64,000 bases of DNA, taken from positions 372,001 through 436,000 of the forward strand of contig NZ_JAJVKW010000009.1 of the NCBI RefSeq assembly GCF_024198255.1. Direction: 5' to 3'. Below, in pieces: positions 46,296 through 55,623 of this stretch. The DNA is from Myxococcus guangdongensis. GTDB lineage: Bacteria > Myxococcota > Myxococcia > Myxococcales > Myxococcaceae. A program made the position numbers and the translations under genes. The notes beneath the pieces were generated by a model that was not told where the DNA came from, ran no database searches, and saw only the letters and a program-made list of their open reading frames with translations. Within the stretch, counting starts at the first letter, position 1; each line of letters starts with the position of its first letter.

Positions 46296-46832
46296 ATGAC
46301 GCCTGGACAACTCGCGCTTTGGACGGCCCTTGCAGTGGCCCTGGTGATCTCGGTGGTGACGGACGTCATGCGCCGGGAGATCCTCGACGTGGTCACCTAC
46401 CCGCTGATGGCGGTGGGGCTGGGAGTGCGCCTCGCCACCGAAGGGGTGGGGGGGCTGGACCAGGGGCTCATCAGCGGGCTGGTGTCGGGCGTGGGCCTGG
46501 CACTGCTGCTGGTGCCCGCGGCGGTCCGGGGGCGGATGGGGTGGGGCGACGTGAAGTTGATGGGTGGGGTGGGCGCCGTGCTGGGGTTCCCAGCGTCGAT
46601 GGCGGCCGCCGCGTTCATCTCCCTGGTGGGCGCGGCCCAGGCGGTGGTCTCGCTCCTGTGGCAGGGGGCGGTCTGGGACACGGTGGCGGCGGCGCTGCGG
46701 CGTTGGGCGGTCCGTCTTCGCCTGGCGCGCGCGGAGACGGAGCCCTCCACGCAGCGCCACATCCCCTACGGGGTGGCCATCGCGCTCGGGACCTTCTGGG
46801 CGGTGTGGTGGCAGCAACAAAGCTTGGGTTAG
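46296..46832 (+). CDS. Prepilin peptidase, TadV/CpaA type (A24)
   Basis: A 178-residue integral membrane aspartic peptidase that cleaves class III prepilins of Tad/Flp systems. Two catalytic aspartates are seen: in TDVMRREILD near residue 20 and in GWGDVKLMGG near residue 82. Six hydrophobic segments and the absence of the N-methylation domain fit the short CpaA/TadV form. The C-terminal loop with RRWAVRLRLARAE is longer than usual. It precedes the secretin gene by 46 bases. No pilin gene is in the window for it to process. Confidence 0.88.
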   Translation: MTPGQLALWTALAVALVISVVTDVMRREILDVVTYPLMAVGLGVRLATEGVGGLDQGLISGLVSGVGLALLLVPAAVRGRMGWGDVKLMGGVGAVLGFPASMAAAAFISLVGAAQAVVSLLWQGAVWDTVAAALRRWAVRLRLARAETEPSTQRHIPYGVAIALGTFWAVWWQQQSLG

Positions 46833-46878
46833 CGCAGAGACTGTAGGCGCAGAGACTTTGGAAGAGGGGACACGCACG

Positions 46879-48327
46879 ATGTTCACACGCTTCACGCATG
46901 CCGCCGCCCTGGGCGCGCTCGTTGCCCTGGTTGCCAGCGGCTCCGCCCTGGCCCAGGAAGGCACCACGTTCAGCCTCGGGGTGGGCGCCCAGAAGGTTCT
47001 CAACATCCCGGGCCTCAGCAAGGTGGCCCTCGGCGATCCGTCCATCGCCGACGTGAAGACGCTCGGCTCCGGCCAGCTGCTCGTCACCGGCCAGGCGGAA
47101 GGCAAGACGACCCTCCTCATCTGGAAGACCACCGGTCAGCGCACCAGCTACCTCATCAACGTGCGCAAGCAGGACCCCAACGACGTCATCGCGGAGATCA
47201 AGCGCCTGCTGGGTGAGATCGAAGGCGTCTCCGTCCGCATGGTGGGAGACCGCATCTACCTGGACGGTCAGGCCTACACCACGCAGGACGCGGACCGCAT
47301 CGAGCAGGTGGTGAGCCTGTATCCGAACGTGAAGTCGTTCGTGAAGATCGCCCCCAACGCCAAGAAGCTGGTGGCGCAGAACCTGAACGCCGCGTTCCAG
47401 AAGGGCGGCCTGAAGAACGTGCAGGCCAACGTGGTCGGCGCGACCATCTTCCTGGAGGGCTCGGTGGAGAGCCAGCAGGACCTCCAGAAGGCGGAGCTCA
47501 TCACCAAGGCCATCGGCGAGAAGGTGGAGAACCTGCTCGTGGTCGGCATCAAGCGGATGATTCTGTCGGAGGTCCAGTTCGTCGAAATCCGCCGCAACAG
47601 CCGCGACCGTTACGGCATCCGCTACCCCCTGGACATCACGGGCACAGCGTCCGCCGCGGCCACGGTGACGCAGGAGCTGTTCCCGGGCACCTTCGGCCAG
47701 GGCGGTTCCAACCTGGGCCTGACGGCGGGCGCGGACTTCTCCATCGGCTTCCAGGGCAACGACGGTTACGGCCGTCTGCTCGCGCAGCCCAAGCTGGTGT
47801 GCGCCAGCGGTGAGAAGGCGGAGTTCCTGGCGGGCGGCGAGGTCCCGATTCCGCTCATCACCAACAACCAGTTCTCCGTCGAGTACAAGAAGTACGGCGT
47901 CATCCTGAACCTGCGCCCCACGGCGGACCGCAACGGCAACATCCAGACGGAGATCGAGGCCGAGGCCTCCGAAATCGACACGTCCGTCGCGGTGTCCTTC
48001 GGCGGTTCGTCCACGATTCCGGGCTTCCGCACCCGCAAGGTGAAGACGAACGTCACCGTGCGCCACGGTGAGACCATCGTCCTGTCCGGCGTGTTCAGCC
48101 ACGACGAGCAGAAGTCCGTCTCCAAGATTCCCGGCCTGGGTCACATCCCCATCGTCGGCGAGCTCTTCAAGAGCCGCGGCTTCGACTCGACCAAGCGCGA
48201 GCTGGTCATCTTCGTCACGCCGCGCATCGTCAACCCGGACTCCGACAAGGTCCGCACCATCATCGAGGACGTGAAGAGCCGCTACAAGCAGGCCCGGTCC
48301 GAGGTGAACTTCAACATCTTCGACTGA
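46879..48327 (+). CDS. Secretin, CpaC/RcpA type (Tad system)
   Basis: A 482-residue outer-membrane secretin that should form the exit ring for a Tad pilus or its cargo. A signal peptide is cut near SALAQ. The N-terminal domain (SLGVGAQKVLNIPGLSKVALG, then VTGQAEGKTTLLIW) is the Tad/CpaC N-domain; a BON-like region follows near 150-215, and the secretin core runs from about 230 with VPIPLI and the closing LGHIPIVGELFKSRGFDSTKRELVIFVTPRIV. The length is typical. A direct repeat GCGCAGAGACT occurs twice just before the gene. Confidence 0.93.
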   Translation: MFTRFTHAAALGALVALVASGSALAQEGTTFSLGVGAQKVLNIPGLSKVALGDPSIADVKTLGSGQLLVTGQAEGKTTLLIWKTTGQRTSYLINVRKQDPNDVIAEIKRLLGEIEGVSVRMVGDRIYLDGQAYTTQDADRIEQVVSLYPNVKSFVKIAPNAKKLVAQNLNAAFQKGGLKNVQANVVGATIFLEGSVESQQDLQKAELITKAIGEKVENLLVVGIKRMILSEVQFVEIRRNSRDRYGIRYPLDITGTASAAATVTQELFPGTFGQGGSNLGLTAGADFSIGFQGNDGYGRLLAQPKLVCASGEKAEFLAGGEVPIPLITNNQFSVEYKKYGVILNLRPTADRNGNIQTEIEAEASEIDTSVAVSFGGSSTIPGFRTRKVKTNVTVRHGETIVLSGVFSHDEQKSVSKIPGLGHIPIVGELFKSRGFDSTKRELVIFVTPRIVNPDSDKVRTIIEDVKSRYKQARSEVNFNIFD

Positions 48328-48364
48328 AACACGGGGCGCCGCTCACCCGGCGCCAGGTGTCACC

Positions 48365-48429
48365 GGGGCCCACCAGGGGCCCCGTCACGGGCCGGTTTCC
48401 TTCCCCTTCGGGGGTGGGAGCCGGCCCGT
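48365..48429 (+). terminator. Two strong hairpins between the secretin and CpaF genes
   Basis: GGGGCCC/GGGCCCC (48365-48383) is followed by ACGGGCCGG/CCGGCCCGT (48387-48429), the latter with a nested inner stem around TTCG. A GGCGCC palindrome precedes them. CTTT is the only T-run. They likely attenuate or end secretin transcripts before the ATPase gene, so the two may not be one simple operon. Confidence 0.5.
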
Positions 48430-48501
48430 CGGCTTTGCGGGCGGGCATTCGGCTGCGAGCGACGCTTTGAGGTGGAAGAGGCGCTTGGTAGCATCAGCCC
48501 C

Positions 48502-50289
48502 ATGTTTTTGATCACCCTCGCGGAAAAGGGCGGCGGGACCGAGCAGCGTGAGTACCACAAGCCGGAGATCACCATCGGTCGGCTGCCCGGCAATGACATC
48601 ATGCTCGCGAAGGGCAATGTCTCGAAGTACCACTCCCGCATCGTCGCCAAGGATGGCAAGTGCATCATCGTGGACATGAAGTCCACGAACGGCACCTTCG
48701 TGAACGGCAAGAAGATCGCCGCGCCACAGGTGCTGAAGCCGACGGACCAGATCTACATCGGCGACTACATCATCAACGTGGAACCGCTGGAGGACGCGGG
48801 TCCGGCGATGACGCGCGCGGGCCAGGAAGAAGAGGCCTACGACGACCAGGGTGAGGAGGAGGGCTACCCCGAGGAGGAGCAGTACGAGGACGAGGAGCCC
48901 TACGAGGAGGAGGAGCCGCCTCCGCCGCCGCCTCCTCAGCCCGCGGCGGGCCGCATGCCCGCGTCGATGGCGTCCGCGCTGGCGAAGAACAAGAAGAAGG
49001 TGGACCCCCGGGTGGAGCGCTACACGCGGCTCCAGAAGGAGATCCACGACCGGCTCATCGAGTACCTCGACCTGCGTCGCATGGACATGGACCGGCTGGG
49101 TGACGACGAGCTGTGGCGTCGCACCGAGAAGGCCATCCGCGACATCATCGACCAGATGGAGGCCGATGGTGAGCTCCCGGAGGACGTGGACCGGGAGGAG
49201 CTGCTCACCGACGTCATCAACGAGGCGCTGGGCCTGGGGCCCCTCGAGGCGTTCCTCGCGTCGGATGAGATCAGCGAGATCATGGTGAACCACGCCAACC
49301 AGATCTACATCGAGAAGAAGGGCAAGCTGACGCTGTCGGAGAAGACGTTCTCCTCGAACCAGGCGGTGCTCGGCGTCATCGAGCGAATCGTGGCGCCCAT
49401 CGGTCGGCGCATCGACGAGTCCAGCCCGCTGGTGGACGCGCGCCTCAAGGACGGCAGCCGCGTCAACGCCATCATCCCGCCGCTGGCGCTGAAGGGTCCC
49501 TGCATCACCATCCGCAAGTTCAAGAAGGACTCGCTGAAGATCCAGGACCTCATCAAGTACAAGACGCTGACGGCGCAGATGGCCGAGTTCCTGGAGATGT
49601 GCGTCAAGGCCCGGCGCAACATCGTCATCTCCGGCGGCACCGGCTCCGGCAAGACGACGACGCTCAACATCATCAGCGCCTTCATCCCCGACGACGAGCG
49701 CATCGTCACGGTGGAGGACGCCGCGGAGCTGCAGCTGCCCCAGGACCACTGGGTGCAGTTGGAGAGCCGGCCGCCCAACCTGGAAGGCAAGGGCGCCATC
49801 ACCATCCGCGACCTGGTGAAGAACTGCCTGCGCATGCGTCCGGACCGCATCGTCGTGGGCGAGTGCCGCTCGGGCGAGACGCTGGACATGCTCCAGGCGA
49901 TGAACACGGGCCACGACGGCTCGCTCACCACGCTGCACGCCAACACGCCGCGCGACGCCATCGCCCGGTTGGAGACGATGGTGCTCATGTCCGGCATGGA
50001 CCTGCCGGTGAAGGCCATCCGCGAACAGATCTCCAGCGCCGTGCACATGATCGTCCAGCAGACGCGCTTCTCCGACGGAACGCGGAAGATCTGCTACGTC
50101 ACGGAGGTGTCCGGCATGGAGGTCGACATCGTCACGCTCCAGGACATCTTCTATTACAAGCAGGACGGCTTCACGGAGGACCACAAGGTGCGTGGTCGCT
50201 TCGTGGCGTCCGGCTTCGTGCCGAAGTTCTACGACGAGCTTCAGCGCAAGGGCATCCCCGTCAACATGAGCATCTTCCGCGAGGACTGA
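48502..50289 (+). CDS. CpaF/TadA secretion ATPase with N-terminal FHA domain
   Basis: A 595-residue traffic ATPase fused to an FHA reader. Residues 1-100 form the FHA domain (TIGRLPGNDIML, SKYHSRIV, STNGTFVNGKKI). A 50-residue linker, almost all Glu/Tyr/Pro, follows. The CpaF part (about 170-595) has an N-terminal helical domain, Walker A SGGTGSGKTTT near 376, Walker B RPDRIVVGECRSGE and the His box GSLTTLHAN. It should drive assembly of a Tad-type fibre at the inner membrane, with the FHA domain allowing control by threonine phosphorylation. ATG 48502 starts directly at the FHA; GTG 48472 is an alternative. Six bases from the next gene. Confidence 0.93.
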   Translation: MFLITLAEKGGGTEQREYHKPEITIGRLPGNDIMLAKGNVSKYHSRIVAKDGKCIIVDMKSTNGTFVNGKKIAAPQVLKPTDQIYIGDYIINVEPLEDAGPAMTRAGQEEEAYDDQGEEEGYPEEEQYEDEEPYEEEEPPPPPPPQPAAGRMPASMASALAKNKKKVDPRVERYTRLQKEIHDRLIEYLDLRRMDMDRLGDDELWRRTEKAIRDIIDQMEADGELPEDVDREELLTDVINEALGLGPLEAFLASDEISEIMVNHANQIYIEKKGKLTLSEKTFSSNQAVLGVIERIVAPIGRRIDESSPLVDARLKDGSRVNAIIPPLALKGPCITIRKFKKDSLKIQDLIKYKTLTAQMAEFLEMCVKARRNIVISGGTGSGKTTTLNIISAFIPDDERIVTVEDAAELQLPQDHWVQLESRPPNLEGKGAITIRDLVKNCLRMRPDRIVVGECRSGETLDMLQAMNTGHDGSLTTLHANTPRDAIARLETMVLMSGMDLPVKAIREQISSAVHMIVQQTRFSDGTRKICYVTEVSGMEVDIVTLQDIFYYKQDGFTEDHKVRGRFVASGFVPKFYDELQRKGIPVNMSIFRED

Positions 50290-50295
50290 CGCGCC

Positions 50296-52533
50296 ATGGC
50301 TACATTGGTCGTCCGTCTGCCCGACGGCACGGAGAACGAGCACGAAGTCGTCGGCGAGCTGAAGCTGGGTCGTCAGGCGGGCTGTGACATCCTGCTCACC
50401 GAGGGAGGCGTGTCGCGCACGCACGCGCGCGTCTTCACCGAGGCGGGTACGGTCTTCATCGAGGATTTGGGGAGCGCCAACGGCACCTTCGTGAACGGCG
50501 AAGCCATCGCCGAGCCCACGGCCCTCACTCCTCAGTCCGAGGTGGTGCTCGGTGACTACACGCTGAGCCTCAAGGCCGCGCCCAGCCGCGCGTCCGGCCC
50601 CCGGCGCGCCGCGAAGGCCGCCGGCTCCGAGCCGCCCATGCCCGTGGGCGGCGAGGGCGGTGGTGCGCGCGCCACGCGGGCCCTGCCGAGCGTCAAGTCG
50701 AAGCCCGCGGGCGCTCCTCCTCCGGGTGGGGCGCTGGCGAAGCGTCCGAAGCCGGCGGGCGGGCCCGCGGGAGGTGGCGCGAGCGGTCCGCTGCTGCGGG
50801 GCACCGTGGGGCCCTGGGCGGGCAAGACGTATCCGCTCAAGGGCAAGGTGCTGGTGGGCCGGCTTCCTCCGGCGGCCATCATCCTGGAGGACGACTCGGT
50901 CAGCCGGAAGCACGCGGAGCTCGAGGCTTCCAGCCGGGGCGTCCTGGTGAGGGATCTGGGCAGCGCCAACGGCACGTTGCTCAACGGAGACCCGCTGGGC
51001 CCGGAGCCCGTGGAGCTCCAGCCCGGAGACCAGCTCCAGTTCGGCGTCATCGAGCTGACCTTCGAGGCGCCGCAGGAAGAGGCGGCGGCGGTGCCCTCCC
51101 GGCGTGGCGCGGGCGCGCCTCCGCCCAGTCGGCGTCGAGACGCTGGCAACGGCGGTGCAGACCCGGAGGCCGCGCGGCGCAAGAAGCTGTTCGTGGCGGG
51201 CGGTGGCCTGGTGGCGGTGCTGCTCGTGGCCGGCGTGGTGAAGGTGATGCTGCCCTCCACGCCTTCGGACACGAACCGCCCCATGGGGCCGGGCGTGCAG
51301 GTGGACCCCGCGCAACAGATCTCGGACCTGCTCAGCGAGTGTCGCTCCTTCGCGTCCAGCGAGCTGGGCGCTCCCAATTGGGTGAAGGCCGAGCAGATCT
51401 GCTCCCAGGTGCTGGACCTGGACCCCATCAACACGGACGCCAACACCCTCATCCGCCGCATCAAGCTGGAGAAGGAGGCGTACGAGAACTTCTCCGCGGG
51501 CGAGAAGCTGGTGCAGCGCCTCAAGCCCGAGGAGGCCCTGGCGTCGTTCCGCAAGATTCCGCGCGAGAGCGAGTACTTCCGCCGCGCTCGCTCCAAGGCG
51601 AGCGAGGCGGCCGAGCAGGTGACGAAGCGCGCGCTGGATGACTGCAAGCGCTACCTGAACAACTCGCAGTGGAGCGCCGCGGTGCCGCGCTGCCAGACGT
51701 ACATGGCGGTGTGGTGCCAGAACCAGCCGCGCGAGGACCTGCAGCCGCCCCTGGGCTACACGCTCAAGCTGGACGGGCGCCTGCGCCGCAACGAGTGGCG
51801 GCCGAAGGACCCGCTGTTCGTGAAGTTCCTCATCTCGCGCCTGAAGCTGGACCCGAACTCCATCCCCTGGACGTGCCCGGTGGCCGAGGTGCTCAACCAG
51901 GAGAACCTGCCCACGGACCCGAAGACGGTGGTGCTCGAGTCGGTGAAGCAGCGCTACCCGAACAAGCTGATGCAGGCGGCGATGATGGACTACTGGTCCG
52001 GCCGCGGCAGCGAGGCCCTGGCCACGCTGCAGAAGCTGCGCGCCAACTACGAGTCCTCGGCGCTGCACGGGGCCGCGGACGAGATGATGAAGACCATGTC
52101 CACGGTGGATCAGCTCTTCAAGGGTGGCCAGAGCTACCTGGCCGCGGATGACCCGGAGAAGGCGTCGGAGCCGCTGCGCGAGGCGCTGGAGGTGGACAAG
52201 TCGCTGATGCTCGACCTGGCCGAGTCCAAGCCGTCGTTCTACCGGCGCAGCATCCTCCAGGACATGGCGGACAAGGCCTACCAGCGTGGCAGGCATTGGG
52301 CGGACCGCGAGGACAACCGCCGCGCGTGCCGCGTGTGGAAGCTGGGCTTCAGCTTCTACGCGGGCAACGCGGACCTCAACAAGGCGGCGGGCTTCTGCTC
52401 GACGCTGGCGCTCAACACCTTCCGTGGGGCCGGCGGCTGTCCGGACCTGGCGGCGGTGCTGGACCTGGCCGTCAAGGGTGACGGCGTGGAGGAGATGGTC
52501 GTCGCGAAGAAGAAGGAGTGGAGCTGCAACTAG
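50296..52533 (+). CDS. Double-FHA membrane protein with helical repeats
   Basis: A 745-residue protein with two FHA domains: residues about 1-95 (KLGRQAGCDILL, SRTHARV, SANGTFVNGE) and about 165-260 (VGRLPPAAIIL, SRKHAEL, SANGTLLNGD), joined by a Gly/Pro/Ala linker. A membrane segment FVAGGGLVAVLLVAGVVKVML lies at about 298-318. The C-terminal ~420 residues, outside the cytoplasm if the FHA domains are inside, form TPR-like helices with scattered Cys. It sits six bases after the FHA-CpaF gene, so it is likely part of the same machine, bringing two phospho-readers to the membrane. Confidence 0.85.
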   Translation: MATLVVRLPDGTENEHEVVGELKLGRQAGCDILLTEGGVSRTHARVFTEAGTVFIEDLGSANGTFVNGEAIAEPTALTPQSEVVLGDYTLSLKAAPSRASGPRRAAKAAGSEPPMPVGGEGGGARATRALPSVKSKPAGAPPPGGALAKRPKPAGGPAGGGASGPLLRGTVGPWAGKTYPLKGKVLVGRLPPAAIILEDDSVSRKHAELEASSRGVLVRDLGSANGTLLNGDPLGPEPVELQPGDQLQFGVIELTFEAPQEEAAAVPSRRGAGAPPPSRRRDAGNGGADPEAARRKKLFVAGGGLVAVLLVAGVVKVMLPSTPSDTNRPMGPGVQVDPAQQISDLLSECRSFASSELGAPNWVKAEQICSQVLDLDPINTDANTLIRRIKLEKEAYENFSAGEKLVQRLKPEEALASFRKIPRESEYFRRARSKASEAAEQVTKRALDDCKRYLNNSQWSAAVPRCQTYMAVWCQNQPREDLQPPLGYTLKLDGRLRRNEWRPKDPLFVKFLISRLKLDPNSIPWTCPVAEVLNQENLPTDPKTVVLESVKQRYPNKLMQAAMMDYWSGRGSEALATLQKLRANYESSALHGAADEMMKTMSTVDQLFKGGQSYLAADDPEKASEPLREALEVDKSLMLDLAESKPSFYRRSILQDMADKAYQRGRHWADREDNRRACRVWKLGFSFYAGNADLNKAAGFCSTLALNTFRGAGGCPDLAAVLDLAVKGDGVEEMVVAKKKEWSCN

Positions 52534-52578
52534 CGCGCGACGTGGACAGGGAGGGACGGGCGCGCTAGGCACGGGGGC

Positions 52579-55311
52579 ATGGCCGACACCAGCCCTCCGC
52601 GCTCCGCGCCCACCCTGGTCCTCATCGACGCGTCCGGCTTCATCTTCCGCGCCTACCACGCGATTCCGCCGCTCACGACGAGCAAGGGCGTGCCCACCAA
52701 CGCCGTGCTCGGCTTCACGCGCATGGTGCTCAAGTCCCTGCGGGACTTGAAGCCCACCCACGTCGCGCTCGCCTTCGACAAGGAGAGCCGCGTGGAGCGC
52801 CAGAAGATCGACCCCACGTACAAGGCGAACCGCGAAGGGCCTCCCGAGGACCTGGTGCCGCAGTTCGCGCTCATCCGCCGCGTGGTGGAGGCGCTCAACC
52901 TGCCCATCCTGGAGATGCCGGGCTGGGAGGCGGACGACGTCATCGGAACGCTCGCGCAGAAGGCGAAGGCGGAGGGCTTCTGCGTCCAGGTCGTCACCGG
53001 GGACAAGGACTTCATCCAGATTGTCGACGAGGACGTGCGCCTGTTCGACCCGATGAAGGACGTGCACACCCTGCCTGCGGACGTGAAGGAGCGGCTGGGC
53101 ATCGAACCGAAGCAGATGCGCGACTACCTGGCGCTCATCGGCGACGCGGTGGACAACGTGGCCAAGGTGCCGGGCATCGGCCCGAAGACGGCCACGGAGC
53201 TCATCCAGCAATTCGGCGACGTGGACACGCTGCTGTCGCGGCTGGACGAGGTGAAGAAGCCGAAGGTTCGCGAGAACCTCGCCTCGCACCGCGAGAGCCT
53301 GCTGCGCGCCCGTCAGCTGGTGAGCTTCAAGACGGACCTGCCGCTGGACGTCCGCGTGGCGGAGCTGACGCGCAAGGAGCTGGACGCCACGCGCGCCCGG
53401 GAGCTGTTCACCGAGCTGGAGTTCTACGCGCTGCTCAAGGAGCTGCCGCAGGCGGGGCAGGGCGGACCGCCGGGGGCCTCCGAGCCCGCGAAGGAGAAGC
53501 CCGCGCCGCTGCCCACCACCACGACGCTCGTCACGACGGACGAGGAGCTCAAGGCGCTGGCCCAGGCGGTGCGCGCGGCGGGCTCGGTGAGCCTGGTGCC
53601 GGCCTACGAGGGCCTGCCCTTCGCCGCGAAGCTGGTGGGCCTGGGCGTGGCCCTGCCCGACGCGAGCACCCGCTACGTGCCGCTGCGCCACGATGTCCTC
53701 GGGGCCACCCAGGTGCGCCCGGACGCCTTCGCCGCCGCCTTCAAGGCCGTGCTCGAGGACGCGGCGGTGAAGAAGGGCGGCCATGACCTCAAGGCGCTCA
53801 CCCTGGTGCTCGCCAACGAGGGCATCGACCTCACGGGCGCGCACGACGACGTGGAGCTGCTCAGCTACCTGCTCAACCCCTCGCGGCGCGAGCACGCGCT
53901 GGCGGACCTGGCGCGCGAGCGGCTCGTGACCGAGCTGCCGGCGCTGCCCCCCGCGGCCGAAGGGCGGCGCGGCAAGAAGGACCGCGCGCTGGCGGACCAC
54001 TCACCGGAGGAGCTGGCGCTGGGCTTCGCGGTGCGCGCCGAGGCCGCGCGCAGGCTCGCCCCGGAGCTGTGGAAGGAGCTGGACGAGGCGAAGCTCTCGG
54101 AGCTGGCCCAGAAGCTGGAGTTGCCGCTGCTGCCCATCCTCGCGCGCATGGAGCGGCGGGGCGTGAGCCTGGACACGCAGGAGCTCGCGCGCATCTCCGT
54201 GAAGGTGGACGCGGCCGTCGAGTCGCAGGTGAAGGAGGTCTACAAGCACGCCGGACGCGAGTTCAACATCGGCTCCAATCCGCAGCTGGTGCAGGTGCTC
54301 TTCACCGAGCTGAAGCTGCCCATCATCAAGCGCGGCAAGACGGGGCCGTCCGCGGACCAGGAGGTGCTGGAGAAGCTGGCCGAGGAGCACCCGCTGCCCA
54401 ACGCCATCATCGAGTATCGCAGCCTGTCCAAGCTCAAGAGCACCTACCTGGACACGCTGCCCACGCTGGTGGCCGCGGATGGCCGCATCCACACCACGTA
54501 CCACCAGGCCGCCACCGCCACGGGCCGCCTGTCCTCCACGGACCCCAACCTCCAGAACATCCCCGTGCGCACGGAGCTGGGTCGGGAGATCCGCCGCGCC
54601 TTCGTGGCGGCCCCGGGGCATCAGCTGGTCAGCGCGGACTACAGCCAGGTGGAGCTGCGGCTCTTGGCGCACATCGCTGAAGACGCCGTGCTGGTGGAGG
54701 CGTTCCGCAACGACGAGGACGTGCACAGCCGCACCGCCGCCGAGGTCTTCGGCGTGGCGCCGGACCAGGTGGACCGCGAGCAGCGCCGCGTGGCGAAGAT
54801 GGTGAACTTCGGCATCGCCTACGGCCTGTCGCCGCACGGCCTGTCCACGCGCCTGGGCATCCCCCAGGAGACGGCGCGCGACATCATCGAGCGCTACTTC
54901 ATCCGCTACGCCGGCATCCGCCGCTACCTGGACGAAACGGTCAACACCGCCCGCAAGACGGGCTACGTGGAGACGCTGTACGGTCGGCGCCGGTACATGG
55001 CGGACCTGAACTCGAAGAACCGGGGCGTGGCGCAGGCCGCCGAGCGGGCCGCCATCAACATGCCCATCCAGGGCACCGCCGCGGACCTCATCAAGAAGGC
55101 CATGCTGGTGGTGGACGAGGAGCTGCGCGCCCAGAAGCTCTCCACCGTGCTGCTCCTGCAGGTGCACGACGAGCTCCTGCTGGAGGCGCCGGACGCGGAG
55201 GTGGAGCAGGTGAAGGCGCTGGTGGCGCGCGGCATGGCGGGCGTGGCGTCGCTGAAGGTGCCGCTGAAGGTGGACGTCGGCGCGGGGCGGAGCTGGGCGG
55301 ACGCCCACTGA
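52579..55311 (+). CDS. polA: DNA polymerase I, proofreading site lost
   Basis: A 910-residue family A polymerase for Okazaki-fragment maturation and repair. The 5' nuclease domain (1-290) has DASGFIFRAYHA, GWEADDVIG and GDKDFIQIV. The polymerase domain has motif A DYSQVELRLLAHIAED, motif B RRVAKMVNFGIAYG and motif C VHDELLLE. The middle 3'-5' exonuclease fold is present but its four catalytic acidic residues are gone: the FDTET-equivalent is SLVPAY, the KYD-equivalent is KAL, and the last Asp is also replaced. So it should lack proofreading, as in the Thermus and Bacillus stearothermophilus enzymes. Start at ATG 52579. Confidence 0.95.
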   Translation: MADTSPPRSAPTLVLIDASGFIFRAYHAIPPLTTSKGVPTNAVLGFTRMVLKSLRDLKPTHVALAFDKESRVERQKIDPTYKANREGPPEDLVPQFALIRRVVEALNLPILEMPGWEADDVIGTLAQKAKAEGFCVQVVTGDKDFIQIVDEDVRLFDPMKDVHTLPADVKERLGIEPKQMRDYLALIGDAVDNVAKVPGIGPKTATELIQQFGDVDTLLSRLDEVKKPKVRENLASHRESLLRARQLVSFKTDLPLDVRVAELTRKELDATRARELFTELEFYALLKELPQAGQGGPPGASEPAKEKPAPLPTTTTLVTTDEELKALAQAVRAAGSVSLVPAYEGLPFAAKLVGLGVALPDASTRYVPLRHDVLGATQVRPDAFAAAFKAVLEDAAVKKGGHDLKALTLVLANEGIDLTGAHDDVELLSYLLNPSRREHALADLARERLVTELPALPPAAEGRRGKKDRALADHSPEELALGFAVRAEAARRLAPELWKELDEAKLSELAQKLELPLLPILARMERRGVSLDTQELARISVKVDAAVESQVKEVYKHAGREFNIGSNPQLVQVLFTELKLPIIKRGKTGPSADQEVLEKLAEEHPLPNAIIEYRSLSKLKSTYLDTLPTLVAADGRIHTTYHQAATATGRLSSTDPNLQNIPVRTELGREIRRAFVAAPGHQLVSADYSQVELRLLAHIAEDAVLVEAFRNDEDVHSRTAAEVFGVAPDQVDREQRRVAKMVNFGIAYGLSPHGLSTRLGIPQETARDIIERYFIRYAGIRRYLDETVNTARKTGYVETLYGRRRYMADLNSKNRGVAQAAERAAINMPIQGTAADLIKKAMLVVDEELRAQKLSTVLLLQVHDELLLEAPDAEVEQVKALVARGMAGVASLKVPLKVDVGAGRSWADAH

Positions 55312-55320
55312 AAAGCAACA

Positions 55321-55356
55321 CGGGAGGAGCGCCCACCCCCGTAGACGCTCCTCCCG
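55321..55356 (+). terminator. Perfect 11-bp hairpin after polA
   Basis: CGGGAGGAGCG pairs perfectly with CGCTCCTCCCG around a 14-base loop, nine bases after the polA stop. No T-run. The rest of the 312-base stretch to 55623 shows no convincing gene, only GC-rich spacer. Confidence 0.6.
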
Positions 55357-55623
55357 CGGTTCCACGCGCTATCTCACTGCCCCCACGAAACAGCCCCCAC
55401 GACAACAATGCCGACCCGTCCGACCGGCGAGTCGCGCGGACCCCCATCCACGCGTCTTGCCAGCGGCTCGCGATGCGCGCTCACCACTCCCCAGCGGGAG
55501 CACGCGTCCCCATAAGGCGCGCCACGGGGTCCCCACCCCTGGCACGCTCCCTCCCGCCGGCCTCGGACCCTCCCAGTCTGGAGCGTCAAGCCGAACGGGT
55601 CGGCAAACCCGACCACCCCTCAC

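Noticed and set aside
46808-46824. TGGCAGCAACAAAGCTT as a sigma-54 promoter for the secretin gene
   Set aside because: GG-N10-GC spacing is right, but the -12 half is AAGC, the site lies inside the cpaA coding end, and no dyads are upstream.
48385-54000. A very long open frame on the minus strand under the secretin, CpaF, FHA and polA genes
   Set aside because: High GC makes stop codons rare in other frames. The translation is low-complexity, rich in His, Arg, Leu and Val, and has no domain, while the + strand genes are certain.
55369-55623. Small minus-strand gene between polA and the helical protein
   Set aside because: No ribosome site, no recognisable sequence, and it overlaps the polA terminator region.
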